A stretch of DNA of 24,829 bases from a virus. The stretch is taken from the IMG/VR virus record IMGVR_UViG_3300037189_012624, positions 1 to 24,829 of that record. The stretch is one strand, 5' to 3'. Shown here one piece after another: positions 14,498-21,590 of this stretch. The notes under the pieces were generated by a model. That model made no database searches. It was not told the origin of the DNA and saw only the letters and a program-made list of their open reading frames with translations. Each line of letters starts with the position of its first letter. Positions within the stretch are counted from its first letter, which is position 1. Position numbers and translations under genes: made by a program.

Positions 14498-16378
14498 ATG
14501 AGCCACCACACACTTAACTCTCGACCAGTAGGTCGCGTAGATTACGCTTGGCTAGGCGTGAACGCTAGCGTTGGCAAACTTGTCAACCAGTGGTCACTGC
14601 GCCAAGACCTAGTAGTCGCGCTCGCCGAAGTCACCACCATTGGCGCACCTGCTTGTTTCAATCCTGCGAGCGCAGAGATTGAAGTATCAATCCCTAAGGC
14701 TTTTGGTGCTGGCATCACTCCAGACCAAGTTGGCGAAATGACTCTTCGTAAGAATCAACTCAAGCACGCTGTTGGTGCTGGTGCGATTTACCACGAGGCA
14801 CTTCACGCTCGCGTATCGCGCTGGTCATTAGAGCAAGCACACAAAGACCTAAGCGCTCGCGAACTCCGATTCATCAACGCGATGGAAGAGTCTCGCATCG
14901 AATACTGGGGCTGTGTCTTCCTACCAAAGAATCGTTCACTGCTACGCGCTTGTGCGATTGAAATTGTTATGGATGAACTTGACGAGCAAGCCAAGAATGT
15001 TTCCAAGGTTGACGCTGCTGCGTTCCTTGCTCTACTAACTTTGGCTCGCGTTGACGCTGGCGTTCTTGACAAGCGCGACATCGTTGACTCAGTTCAGGAA
15101 ATCATCTCTGAAGTTTTGAGCGACGAAGTTGTTGCTAAGTTGCGCGAAGTGTGGAAAGACTTCCAGACTCACGACGACCACGCTAACGCTCTTCCACTCT
15201 ACGACCTAACTCGCGAGTTCCTAAAGATTCTCGACGAGCGCAAGGAAGAGACTGGCGAAGACGAGGGTCAAGAGCCAGAGGGCGGTTGTGAAAAGCCGGG
15301 TGGCGAGGGTGGAGAGCCGGGAACTGGAACTGGTAAGGGTCAACCTACACCAGAGCAGATTGAAGAGTTCAAGGACTTCATCGAAAAAGTCAAAGAGGCA
15401 GTCAAGGAAAACCAAGAGGCAGTCAATGTTTCTAACCAGACTGAACTCGACGACGAAATCGAAACTGAAGAGCGCAAGGAAGAAGTCGAGGCTCACAACG
15501 AGGCTAAGCAAATGCGCGACGAGCGCAAGGACTTGGCTGACAAGGTGTTCAACCAAGACGATGCTATTGGTTCTCATGTTTCTGGTGAGAAGACTCGCTC
15601 TCGTCTGATTGACACTCGTCTTCCAACTGGCGAAGAACTTGCTAGCGCGAACAAGATTGCTAACGCTCTGCGTAAAGCAAAATACCGCGAGCGCTCTCAG
15701 ACTCGTATCGCCAGCGTTGTGCCTCCGGGTCGTCTGCGCTCACGCGCTTTCATTCAGGGTCAAGCACAAAAGGCTCGTGGCATCAACGCACCAGTCGAGG
15801 CTTGGCGCACAACCAAGCGCAAGACCACTGAAGACCCAACTCTAAATGTTGGAATCATCGTGGACATCTCTGGTTCGATGAAGTCAGCAATGACTCCAAT
15901 GGCTATCACTGCTTGGGTTATGAGCGAGGCTGTTCGCCGAGTTCAGGGCAAGGCTGCGATGGTCTACTGTGGTCAAGATGTATTCGCCACTCTAAAGCCG
16001 GGAAAGCGTCTGAGCAAGGTTTCGACCTACTCCGCGTCTGACTCAACTGAAGAGTTTGACAAGGCGTTCAAGGCTCTTGATGGTGCGATGAACCTGACTC
16101 ACGCTGACGGTGCGAAGTTGCTTGTGGTCGTCTCTGACGGACACTACCGCTCTGACCAGAAAGACCACGCTCGCAAGTTGCTACGCGACGCTGACAAGAA
16201 CGGTGTCGCAATCTTGTGGCTAACTTTCGATGGCAAGGTAAGCGAGCCATCGGACTTGCTCAAGGGAACTGCGGGCAAGGTTGTTGACCTGAAGTCAACG
16301 GAGTCGCCAACCACCGCGTCTGCCATCATCGGAGACGCAGCGGCTAAGGCTCTATCGGCTATCGGCTCGCGGGTCTAA
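14498..16378 (+). CDS. VWA-domain protein with HEXXH motif, partner of MoxR ATPase
   Basis: 626 aa from ATG 14498, with AGAAAGG upstream; the longer frame from 14393 crosses the promoter and is rejected. Residues 99-103 are HEALH followed by HARVSRW and, about 30 residues on, AMEESRIE, a zincin-like arrangement common in phage and bacterial VWA partners. Residues about 250-400 are acidic and low in complexity (GEDEGQEPEGG, EGGEPGTGTGKGQP), probably flexible. The VWA domain starts near 449 with the MIDAS motif DISGSM (D456, S458, S460) and later VVVSDGHY (D about 546). CobT-like and MoxR-associated proteins share this plan. Peptidase activity is unproven; the HEXXH may be structural. Confidence 0.85.
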   Translation: MSHHTLNSRPVGRVDYAWLGVNASVGKLVNQWSLRQDLVVALAEVTTIGAPACFNPASAEIEVSIPKAFGAGITPDQVGEMTLRKNQLKHAVGAGAIYHEALHARVSRWSLEQAHKDLSARELRFINAMEESRIEYWGCVFLPKNRSLLRACAIEIVMDELDEQAKNVSKVDAAAFLALLTLARVDAGVLDKRDIVDSVQEIISEVLSDEVVAKLREVWKDFQTHDDHANALPLYDLTREFLKILDERKEETGEDEGQEPEGGCEKPGGEGGEPGTGTGKGQPTPEQIEEFKDFIEKVKEAVKENQEAVNVSNQTELDDEIETEERKEEVEAHNEAKQMRDERKDLADKVFNQDDAIGSHVSGEKTRSRLIDTRLPTGEELASANKIANALRKAKYRERSQTRIASVVPPGRLRSRAFIQGQAQKARGINAPVEAWRTTKRKTTEDPTLNVGIIVDISGSMKSAMTPMAITAWVMSEAVRRVQGKAAMVYCGQDVFATLKPGKRLSKVSTYSASDSTEEFDKAFKALDGAMNLTHADGAKLLVVVSDGHYRSDQKDHARKLLRDADKNGVAILWLTFDGKVSEPSDLLKGTAGKVVDLKSTESPTTASAIIGDAAAKALSAIGSRV

Positions 16379-16518
16379 CGGCTCGCGTAGGGGGTGGGCT
16401 TGCGTAAACGGCAAGCCTACCTCTATAATAGAAACACGGTAAGCCTAACGGCTCGCCTAAGAGACAAAGAGACGGCGTGCGTAAACGGCACGCCATAGAG
16501 AGATAAAGGAGATTGACG
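16378..16518 (+). repeat. Cluster of six ACGGYNNGC words
   Basis: Exact copies start at 16378, 16408, 16436, 16448, 16472 and 16485, all on the plus strand, packed in 116 bp between the VWA gene and the next gene; the first overlaps the VWA stop codon. A TATAAT at 16424-16429 with TTGCGT 18 bp upstream could be a promoter inside the cluster. Spacing between copies is irregular (12-30 bp start to start), unlike a CRISPR array. Confidence 0.75.
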
Positions 16519-16923
16519 GTGGGTCAGTATCACATTTTAGTAAACCTAGATAAGCAGGAGTGGGTAGACCCTCACGGCTTAGGTCTGGGGTCAAAGCAAT
16601 ACGAACACGCTGGGTTCGAGGCATCGCTAGCAGACGCTATGTATGTTCTAGTTATGTCGAGTCCTGCTGGTGGTGGTGGAGACTTTCCTCACACTGACAT
16701 TTCAGGTCGTTGGGTTGGAGACAGAGTTGTGATTGTGGGAGACTACACTCACAAAGACGCTATCCCCGGAATCACTGGGGCTGATGCGATTTACTCGTTG
16801 GCTCAAGCCCAGTATGGAAACATAACTCCTGAGGTTCGCACTGCTTTCGAGAAGATTTTCAACATTGCCTATGGCACAAAAGAAGTTGGGACTCACACTT
16901 TTTGGAGTCGAGTTCTAGCGTAA
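16519..16923 (+). CDS. Conserved hypothetical protein (MGQYHILVNLDK family)
   Basis: 134 aa. GTG 16519 is chosen because AGGAG (16507-16511) is 7 nt upstream; TTG 16513 would be only 1 nt away. The start MGQYHILVNLDKQEWVDPHGLG and the block GRWVGDRVVIVGDYTHKD match a family I recall from Streptomyces and actinophages with no known function. A Gly-rich loop (SSPAGGGGDFPH) precedes the conserved core. The gene has its own terminator, and the ACGG word cluster lies in front of it. Confidence 0.8.
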   Translation: MGQYHILVNLDKQEWVDPHGLGLGSKQYEHAGFEASLADAMYVLVMSSPAGGGGDFPHTDISGRWVGDRVVIVGDYTHKDAIPGITGADAIYSLAQAQYGNITPEVRTAFEKIFNIAYGTKEVGTHTFWSRVLA

Positions 16924-16940
16924 GAACCAAAGAAGATAAG

Positions 16941-16969
16941 CCCCTCAGCAATGAGGGGTTTATTTTTTT
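16941..16969 (+). terminator. Intrinsic terminator
   Basis: CCCCTCA (16941-16947) pairs with TGAGGGG (16952-16958) over a 4-nt loop, followed by TTTATTTTTTT. It ends the unit of the gene at 16519-16923. Confidence 0.9.
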
Positions 16970-17120
16970 CCACGCGAGGCGCATGGAAAAAGATAGAACC
17001 TGTGAAAATAGGGTTGCCTATTTTTCCATGCAGGATGCTGACGCATCTCGCGCTTCGCGCTCAACGCTTATGCGATAACTTTTGCTGATGGGATACTCCT
17101 GTTCTCTCAGGGCGAACAAG
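16963..17120 (+). other. Intergenic region with TTTTTCCATGC words
   Basis: No gene seen. A TTTTTTTCCACGC/GCATGGAAAAA imperfect inverted repeat (16963-16991) overlaps the preceding T-tract. A second word is GGGTTGCC followed by TATTTTTCCATGC (ending 17031). GCGC-TTC-GCGC forms a short hairpin near 17050, and GGCGAACAAG (17111-17120) precedes the next promoter. Confidence 0.6.
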
Positions 17121-17138
17121 AAAGTTCTATAAAAACTA

Positions 17139-17166
17139 TTGACATTAGGAATAAATGTCATACGCT
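17139..17166 (+). promoter_or_regulatory. Promoter of WGR gene with inverted repeat
   Basis: TTGACA (17139-17144), 16 bp, TACGCT (17161-17166). The -35 is part of an inverted repeat TGACATT...AATGTCA (17140-17161) that spans the spacer, a plausible operator. Confidence 0.6.
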
Positions 17167-17206
17167 TGTAGTTATAGTTAGTAATGACGAAATGAAGGAG
17201 ATACAG

Positions 17207-17494
17207 ATGTCATTTAAAACAGAGGGCAACAAGACCACAGTTCTAATGTTCAATGCCTCACAAGGCGAGCGTGGAGAAGAGGGTCGTCGCAAGGGATACA
17301 GAATAGATGTATTCCAAGGCACAATGAACGACCTACCAGTTTGGTATGTCGCAGTTCGTTGGGGTCGCGCTGAGCAGTCCCAGAGTTGGTGGCAGGTTCA
17401 GGTCAAGGACTTTCAGACTGAACAGCAAGCAATGATTTTTGCGTGGGAGAAATACTACGCAAAGACTGACAAGGGCTACGAAGTCTTCGAGTAA
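17207..17494 (+). CDS. Stand-alone WGR-domain-like protein
   Basis: 95 aa from ATG 17207, with AAGGAG at correct distance; ATG 17192 is too early. The sequence VWYVAVRWGRAEQSQSWWQV, followed by KDFQTEQQAMIFAWEKYYAK and GYEVFE, has the WGR signature: a WGR tripeptide in a beta strand, a K-F element, a conserved A-x-x-F helix and a terminal K-G-Y. WGR domains occur in PARPs and bacterial MolR-like regulators and bind nucleic acid. Here the domain stands alone. Binding to phage or damaged DNA is inference. Confidence 0.75.
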   Translation: MSFKTEGNKTTVLMFNASQGERGEEGRRKGYRIDVFQGTMNDLPVWYVAVRWGRAEQSQSWWQVQVKDFQTEQQAMIFAWEKYYAKTDKGYEVFE

Positions 17495-17513
17495 GACACG
17501 CCAAAAAATAAAC

Positions 17514-17581
17514 TTGACATTCGGGAATAAATACTGAATAATCATAGTTGTAGTTATTATAGAAGTTCTCTTGAAGGGAGA
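17514..17581 (+). promoter_or_regulatory. Promoter and SD hairpin of 17586 gene
   Basis: TTGACA (17514-17519), 17 bp, AATAAT (17537-17542). In the leader, TCTCTT-GAA-GGGAGA (17567-17581) can fold so that the Shine-Dalgarno is paired. The same element occurs at 18287, 24275 and 24526. Confidence 0.7.
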
Positions 17582-17585
17582 CAAA

Positions 17586-17840
17586 GTGAAAAATGTAATC
17601 AAGGTTATGGTTCAAGATGTTCCAGTAACAATCACAAAGCGTGAGCGCGACTACGAACTGTCTTGGACTGATGGCGTTGCTAACGACTGGCAGGAGTATT
17701 ACCCACTGCTATCGCTGGCTCTCGCTCGATTCGCCACTCTTGTTGCGTGCGCTGAGGCAGACTGGAACAAGGGATTTGTAACCAGCAACAACGACTTCGT
17801 TCTAAACGCAAGTCTCTTCCTAGAAAGCGAGGCACGCTAA
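17586..17840 (+). CDS. Hypothetical protein
   Basis: 84 aa from GTG 17586, with AGGGAG about 4 nt upstream. The N-terminal half is basic and beta-like (NVIKVMVQDVPVTITKRERDY), the middle is Trp-rich (ELSWTDGVANDWQEYYP) and the second half helical (LLSLALARFATLVACAEADW). No recognised family. The stop overlaps the next start as TAATG, coupling it to the zinc-ribbon protein that follows. Confidence 0.75.
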   Translation: MKNVIKVMVQDVPVTITKRERDYELSWTDGVANDWQEYYPLLSLALARFATLVACAEADWNKGFVTSNNDFVLNASLFLESEAR

Positions 17841-18217
17841 TGAGCGACCTACGAACCCACCCTTGTCCAACTTGTGATGGGCAGATTCCGAACAACGAAA
17901 CTCCGGGAGCCTACTCAGGTGCTATCTCACGCAAGGACAACAAGACTGAAATCTGTTCTGCTTGTGGAACGAAAGAGGCGCTCGCGGATTTCTTTGGAGT
18001 TAAGGAACATCAACACACTTGGGGAGTCGATAACCTATCTGACGACCACGAAGTAATCTGCTTGGTCTGCCAAGTAGTAAAGGTGGAAGAAGTTATCTGC
18101 CCTCAGTGCGACGAGCCAACTACAAAAGAGGCTCTCGCTCAGTGGGAGATGTGCCACGACTGCGACAATCAAATGTGCGCCGAGTGTGGACAGATTGACT
18201 GCGACCACGAGTTCTAA
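17840..18217 (+). CDS. Multi-zinc-ribbon protein
   Basis: 125 aa, ATG 17840 overlapping the preceding TAA. It contains five CxxC pairs: CPTC near residue 9, ICSACG near 39, CLVC near 74, CPQC near 87, and CHDC...CAEC near 104-115, with a terminal CDHEF. The first segment (IPNNETPGAYSGAISRKDN then TEICSACGTKEA) is a pattern I know from many phage and bacterial small zinc proteins. The rest looks like successive zinc ribbons. Likely a nucleic-acid or protein-binding adaptor; no enzyme motif is present. Confidence 0.8.
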   Translation: MSDLRTHPCPTCDGQIPNNETPGAYSGAISRKDNKTEICSACGTKEALADFFGVKEHQHTWGVDNLSDDHEVICLVCQVVKVEEVICPQCDEPTTKEALAQWEMCHDCDNQMCAECGQIDCDHEF

Positions 18218-18236
18218 AAACTTAGGCGTGTTGGGC

Positions 18237-18301
18237 TTGACAAATGTCAGCCCAGCGCCCTATACTAAATAAGTAATAATAAAAGTTCTCTTGAAAGGAG
18301 A
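18237..18301 (+). promoter_or_regulatory. Promoter with TGACA-AA-TGTCA operator and SD hairpin
   Basis: TTGACA (18237-18242), 18 bp, TATACT (18261-18266). The -35 forms the left arm of TGACA-AA-TGTCA (18238-18249). The leader holds TCTCTT-GAA-AGGAGA (18287-18301), 8 nt before ATG 18310. Confidence 0.8.
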
Positions 18302-18309
18302 CTCGCCTT

Positions 18310-18717
18310 ATGGCAAACTACTACGAATCAGCACGCACCAACTACTTCTTGGTCAAGGACATTGACGCGTTCAAGAAAGAACTTGAAATGGTCAAGTCTC
18401 TTGAAGTGTGTGTCGAACACAAGAACCTGAAAGATTATGTCTGCTTACTCGCTGACAGCGAGAGTGGATTTGCTTTCGACTACTACGACGACAGCCTAGA
18501 AGATTACATTGAAATCGACTGGGAAGGCATTTTCAAAAAGCACCTACAAGACGACTCAGTGGCAATCATCATTGGCTCTGGTTCTGAGAAACTCCGCTAC
18601 ATTCGTGGATACGCTTTTGCGTTCAACAGCAAGGGCGAGACCAAGTTCCTCAGTCTTGACGACATCTACGAAATGGCTAAGCCTCTTGGCTCAGACATTC
18701 AGAAAGCAGAATACTAA
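18310..18717 (+). CDS. Hypothetical protein
   Basis: 135 aa, ATG 18310 downstream of a strong promoter and a structured ribosome site. It is acidic and mixed alpha/beta (DIDAFKKELEMVKSLEVCVE, DYYDDSLEDYIEIDWEGIF, VAIIIGSGSEKLRYIRGYAF). It lacks membrane spans and metal motifs. No family recognised. It is followed at 2 bp by a short CxxC gene, with which it probably forms a two-gene unit. Confidence 0.75.
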   Translation: MANYYESARTNYFLVKDIDAFKKELEMVKSLEVCVEHKNLKDYVCLLADSESGFAFDYYDDSLEDYIEIDWEGIFKKHLQDDSVAIIIGSGSEKLRYIRGYAFAFNSKGETKFLSLDDIYEMAKPLGSDIQKAEY

Positions 18718-18718
18718 G

Positions 18719-18949
18719 ATGGCTGACTTTTACTTCGCCAGTGATGGCTCTTATGGAAGTGCCGAGGGTATGGAAGTCCACGACACTGACAACTGGACTG
18801 ACGCAATGTGGCAGGAGATTGAAGAGGCGACAGACAATCGTCGCCCATCACTCTCCGACCACTTCGCCGAGAACAAGCACGAACTAGATGGCGACAAGCA
18901 GTGCGTCGAGTGTGGTCTTGGTGGCTCTGACTTGCCACCTAAGGACTAA
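18719..18949 (+). CDS. Small acidic CxxC protein
   Basis: 76 aa from ATG 18719, two bases after the upstream stop; the longer open frame from 18509 lies antiphase within the upstream gene and is not real. The protein starts MADFYFASDGSYGSAEGMEV, is acidic, and ends HELDGDKQCVECGLGGSD, giving one CxxC with nearby His. No known function. There is no clear Shine-Dalgarno, so translational coupling to the upstream gene is likely. Confidence 0.7.
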   Translation: MADFYFASDGSYGSAEGMEVHDTDNWTDAMWQEIEEATDNRRPSLSDHFAENKHELDGDKQCVECGLGGSDLPPKD

Positions 18950-18957
18950 ACTCACTC

Positions 18958-18999
18958 TTGACAGCAAGAGCCACCTACCCTACACTTGTAGGTAGGTGG
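18958..18999 (+). promoter_or_regulatory. Promoter with -10 inside a long palindrome
   Basis: TTGACA (18958-18963), 17 bp, TACACT (18981-18986). The -10 lies in CCACCTACCCTACA (18971-18984), which pairs with TGTAGGTAGGTGG (18987-18999) with one bulge. CTCTTG/CAAGAG also flanks the -35. The hairpin may instead act as a weak terminator of the previous unit, but it lacks a T-tract. Confidence 0.6.
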
Positions 19000-19072
19000 T
19001 TACTTGCTACCAAAACACCACTTTTCAAAGTGATGTAAAATGATTTATAGAAAAAGAAAGAAGGTTTCCGAA

Positions 19073-19321
19073 ATGGAAAAGTTCACAATCGTCGCACAAG
19101 TGCGATTCGACATTGAAGATGTCGACCTAGCAAGAGCAAATCGTCAGGCAATGGCATCTATTGCTCTACTAACCAAGGGCGTCAACCCAATGGAAGACGA
19201 ATACCCCAACCTAAATGCGCCTTATTCAATCGCTGGGGATTACTCAATCCTTGACGAAGATGGCAAAGTCTTGAAAAAGAGTAGCCACGCAGAAGAAGAA
19301 GACGCACCAAAAGCAGACTAA
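19073..19321 (+). CDS. Hypothetical acidic protein
   Basis: 82 aa from ATG 19073, with AAGAAGG about 7 nt upstream; ATG 19040 has no site. The protein begins MEKFTIVAQVRFDIEDVDLA, with a helix (ARANRQAMASIALLTKG) and an acidic C-terminus (SHAEEEDAPKAD). It has no Cys and no span. It sits before the ClgR-like regulator at 30 bp with no terminator between them, so the two may be co-transcribed from the promoter at 18958. Family unknown. Confidence 0.7.
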   Translation: MEKFTIVAQVRFDIEDVDLARANRQAMASIALLTKGVNPMEDEYPNLNAPYSIAGDYSILDEDGKVLKKSSHAEEEDAPKAD

Positions 19322-19351
19322 ACCCTGCCCTAACGAAAGACAAAAAGACAA

Positions 19352-19645
19352 ATGAATCTAGCAATCGCTCTTGGCGACTCGATTCGCGTTATGCGAATGG
19401 AAAAAAGTATGACCCTGCGTGACCTAAGCGCTAAGTCACACATCTCGCTGGGCTACCTTTCCGAAGTAGAACGAGGCACGAAAGAAGTGTCCTCCGTTGT
19501 TTTGGATTGTGTTGCTCAGGGGCTTGATGTTCCTCTTTATGTAATCATTGAAGAGGCTTCACGCAAGATGCGCGACTCCGAAGAGTTCAACTACATCACA
19601 CGAAGTGTTGAACTTGACCACATGGAAAAAGTTCTAGTCTGGTAA
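19352..19645 (+). CDS. ClgR-like XRE-family transcription regulator
   Basis: 97 aa, ATG 19352. Residues about 6-62 form a Cro/C1-type helix-turn-helix: LGDSIRVMRMEKSMTLRDLS, then HISLGYLSEVERGTKEVSSV and DCVAQGLDVPL. SLGYLSEVERGxKE is the recognition-helix signature of actinobacterial ClgR and related regulators, which control Clp proteases and stress genes. A phage copy could redirect host proteolysis or regulate phage promoters such as the TGACA/TGTCA family. The C-terminal tail (ASRKMRDSEEFNYITRSVEL) is short. The family call is strong; the target is unknown. Confidence 0.9.
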   Translation: MNLAIALGDSIRVMRMEKSMTLRDLSAKSHISLGYLSEVERGTKEVSSVVLDCVAQGLDVPLYVIIEEASRKMRDSEEFNYITRSVELDHMEKVLVW

Positions 19646-19661
19646 AGCATAGGAGAAAATG

Positions 19662-19799
19662 ATGAATACATTACTGATGTTGTCCAACGAATCCACTGTT
19701 GAAATAAACCTGCTCGCTGAGAGCAAGGAACTATTCGACCTAATCAAAAAGAACACACCTTACGCCGAACTTCTGGCTTGGGTGAACGAGAACTTCTAG
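19662..19799 (+). CDS. 45-aa hypothetical protein
   Basis: ATG 19662 has AGGAG 6 nt upstream (ATG 19659 is only 3 nt away). It reads MNTLLMLSNESTVEINLLAE, continues with a helix (SKELFDLIKKNTPYAELLAW) and ends at TAG 19797. It follows the regulator by 16 bp and precedes two promoters. The good ribosome site and composition like its neighbours support it; no family is known. Confidence 0.6.
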   Translation: MNTLLMLSNESTVEINLLAESKELFDLIKKNTPYAELLAWVNENF

Positions 19800-19808
19800 T
19801 TCTCTCAC

Positions 19809-19960
19809 AGCGAACAAGAAACTTTGACATTTCGGAATAAAATGTCTTTGTATCGTGTTATAGTTTATGTATCAAGCAAATGCGAGATACAGGGTCTCAA
19901 AAGGCGTTATCAAGTTGTTATCTAATAAACTTGACAAATGTCAGAGGGATACCCTAAGGT
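19809..19960 (+). promoter_or_regulatory. Tandem promoters of the 20021 gene
   Basis: First: AGCGAACAAG (19809-19818), then TTGACA (19824-19829) in TTGACATTTCGGAATAAA with arms GACATTT/AAATGTC. Second: TTGACA (19931-19936), 18 bp, TAAGGT (19955-19960), with TGACA-AA-TGTCA over the -35 and AATAAAC upstream. A 31-codon frame from about 19869 lies between them but has no ribosome site. Confidence 0.6.
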
Positions 19961-20020
19961 AGTAAGTATCAGGTCAAAAGATTTGATAAATGACACAATG
20001 ACTAGAAAGAGGTGAGGTCA

Positions 20021-20344
20021 ATGGCAAAAGCGCTGACCCCAACTATCAAAGGCAAGACAGTCGAACTTGGTTTCGACGCTGAGGCACGCGAGGCTCTACG
20101 AGTCTTCAAGGAGTCTCTACAAATCAAGAAAGACGCTGACAAGGCTAAGGCTGAGGCAGAGGCTGTTCTTCGTGCAAAACTAGGCGACGCCGAGTTCGCA
20201 ACTATCAGTGGCTCAATCAACTTCAAGATTGCTAAGGTCTCGAAGATGAACCCTGACCTTGCTAAGTTGCTCGCAGAGTTTCCTGCGGTCTACGAGGCGA
20301 TTATGGTCGACGGCTCTTACGACTTCATCAAGACCGTCAACTAG
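20021..20344 (+). CDS. Small coiled-coil protein, resembles C-terminus of YqaJ-type recombination proteins
   Basis: 107 aa from ATG 20021, with AGAGGTGAGG upstream. The first half is helical and charged (DAEAREALRVFKESLQIKKD, ADKAKAEAEAVLRAKLGDAE); the second (ATISGSINFKIAKVSKMNPD, LAKLLAEFPAVYEAIMVDGS) follows the order seen at the end of phage YqaJ-like exonucleases (Gly-turn, strand, Asp-Leu-x-x-Leu, F/HPxxYE). The nuclease core is absent, so this would be a stand-alone accessory domain. The resemblance is from memory and weak. It has two promoters and is followed by heavily structured non-coding DNA. Confidence 0.65.
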   Translation: MAKALTPTIKGKTVELGFDAEAREALRVFKESLQIKKDADKAKAEAEAVLRAKLGDAEFATISGSINFKIAKVSKMNPDLAKLLAEFPAVYEAIMVDGSYDFIKTVN

Positions 20345-20352
20345 CACACAGA

Positions 20353-20550
20353 CTTGACGGGTGCGGTGTCCCCAAACACACCGCCTCGTCAACCTGCTGG
20401 TTATGAGTGATAACAAGTAACCGCTACGGTAGCCCGTAGCGACCAGCACGGCGAGTCGTATCCGATTCAATCCCCCCATTGCCTAACGGATACGGCTCGC
20501 CTCCATAAGCACCCCCCAACTTACCTAATGTGGTAGGTCGGGGGGTTCTT
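20353..20550 (+). ncRNA. Candidate structured RNA with three-way junction
   Basis: Directly after the 20021 gene the sequence folds into successive elements. TTGACG...CGTCAA encloses GCGGTGT/ACACCGC (20353-20391). TGCTGGT (20394-20400) pairs with ACCAGCA (20442-20448), partly overlapping an inner GTTAT/ATAAC hairpin and enclosing CGCTACGG/CCGTAGCG (20422-20441), like a three-way junction. GGCGAGTCGTATCCG (20450-20464) pairs with CGGATACGGCTCGCC (20487-20501), one G-U pair. CCCCCC...GGGGGG with inner CTTACC/GGTAGG (about 20512-20546) ends as a terminator with a poor T-tract. No tRNA T-loop is present and the junction is too short for a tRNA. Confidence 0.5.
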
Positions 20551-21131
20551 ACTTTAACGGCTAGCCCTTGACGGACAAACGGCAAGCGCAAACGGCAAGC
20601 GTGTAATAGATAAATCTTTATGCCCTAACGGATAAGCCCCGAAGAGATTGACGGGTCGTGTTTATAGGAGAGGTGGGTAAATGCCAACGGTAAGCATCTG
20701 AGGAGAAATGGAAGAGAGGAAAAGCGTAAGGAGATGCAGAGGGAAAAATAGGGAGGTAGGTCTTTCCATGCAGATGCGAAGAGGAGAAAGACGAGATGCA
20801 GGAAGCGAAGGCGCATGGGGGAAAAGCATAAGAGATAAAGGAAAAGATGCAGAGGAACAAATCACATTGCGAGGAAGAAAGTTATTCGCGTCTGAGGCAA
20901 AGTTTTTCGCAAGATGCGTGCATGGAAAAACATGGGACTTGACTTTTTTGGATTTCTGTTTTTTGGATTTCTTTGATTTCTTTTTTCGAGTCGAACTTTC
21001 TTATGTTTTATTTTTGTCATCTGAGTCATCAAATCTTGTTCGCTCAGAGCAAACAAATAAATCTAATGTATTAGGAAGAAAATGTCTGTCCACTAGGTTA
21101 TTATTTATGTAGGCAATGGGAGGTGATTATT
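20551..21131. other. Non-coding region of dispersed words
   Basis: About 580 bp without a convincing gene. It has four ACGGYNNGC words (20557, 20579, 20592, 20687), a purine-rich stretch (20697-20900) with repeated GATGCAG, GAGGA and GCATAAG, CTTTCCATGC (20762-20771), GCATGGAAAAA (20920-20930), and a tandem 14-bp repeat TTTTTTGGATTTCT (20944-20957 and 20959-20972). TTCGA-G-TCGAA is near 20985, and CTTGTTCGCT (21035-21044) is the reverse of the GCGAACAAG element. The open frame at 20708 is a by-product of purine richness. Confidence 0.55.
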
Positions 21132-21278
21132 ATGAAAACAAAAGTCTGGATTCACAACAGATTTGATGGCTCTAACAAAGTCATTGAGTTTGATGATTTC
21201 TGGGTTGCTCGTCAGTGGGTTGAGAACTTCAACTCAGACTGCGACCTACCATTCCACGCTTCAATAGAGGCAGAGTGA
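21132..21278 (+). CDS. 48-aa hypothetical protein
   Basis: ATG 21132 follows GGGAGGTGA at good distance. The frame reads MKTKVWIHNRFDGSNKVIEF and ends FHASIEAE before TGA 21276. An aromatic, acidic centre (DDFWVARQWVENFNSDCD) suggests a small folded protein. No family is known. It is well separated from the preceding non-coding zone; the strong ribosome site supports it. Confidence 0.65.
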   Translation: MKTKVWIHNRFDGSNKVIEFDDFWVARQWVENFNSDCDLPFHASIEAE

Positions 21279-21336
21279 ACCTGCGACCTGAGCAAGTCCT
21301 AAAACTGCTCACACACAAAACTACATAGGAGACAAA

Positions 21337-21573
21337 GTGCCAAAAAGAAAACTAGAACTCGACAGAGAAGTTATCGACTACACATTGGAGATTCTCGCAG
21401 AGATTCTTCACGCAAGTCAGCAGATTGAAGAAATCGCAAAACAGCGTGGGAAAAAAGTTCCAAAGAAGTTCGAGCGCAAAGTCGGAAAAGTTCTGATTGC
21501 CCACATGATGTTGAGCAAAGCAAATCGAGAAGTCGAAGTTGCTGAACTTGAAGAAATGTTCAATCGAGAATAA
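21337..21573 (+). CDS. Small basic helical protein
   Basis: 78 aa from GTG 21337, with AGGAG (in ATAGGAGAC) 7 nt upstream. Almost wholly helical and charged: REVIDYTLEILAEILHASQQ, then EEIAKQRGKKVPKKFERKVG and an acidic end. The basic centre may bind nucleic acid, but no helix-turn-helix signature is clear. Followed 17 bp later by an intrinsic terminator. Function unknown. Confidence 0.7.
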   Translation: MPKRKLELDREVIDYTLEILAEILHASQQIEEIAKQRGKKVPKKFERKVGKVLIAHMMLSKANREVEVAELEEMFNRE

Positions 21574-21590
21574 AACTGAAAAAAGAAATG

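Noticed and set aside
16378-16493. Repeat cluster as a CRISPR array
   Set aside because: Repeats are 9 bp, spacing is irregular, copies occur inside genes, and no cas gene is present.
19869-19964. A 31-codon frame between tandem promoters
   Set aside because: No ribosome site and it runs through the second promoter's -35 box.
20394-20448. Seven-base acceptor-like stem resembling a tRNA
   Set aside because: Only 55 nt long, no T-loop motif, no anticodon arm in the right place.
20708-21112. A 134-codon plus-strand open frame with GAGGAG upstream
   Set aside because: The site is too close to the ATG, the translation is low-complexity Arg/Glu/Gly followed by Phe-rich sequence, and the DNA is a purine-rich word zone. 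It looks like a by-product of composition.
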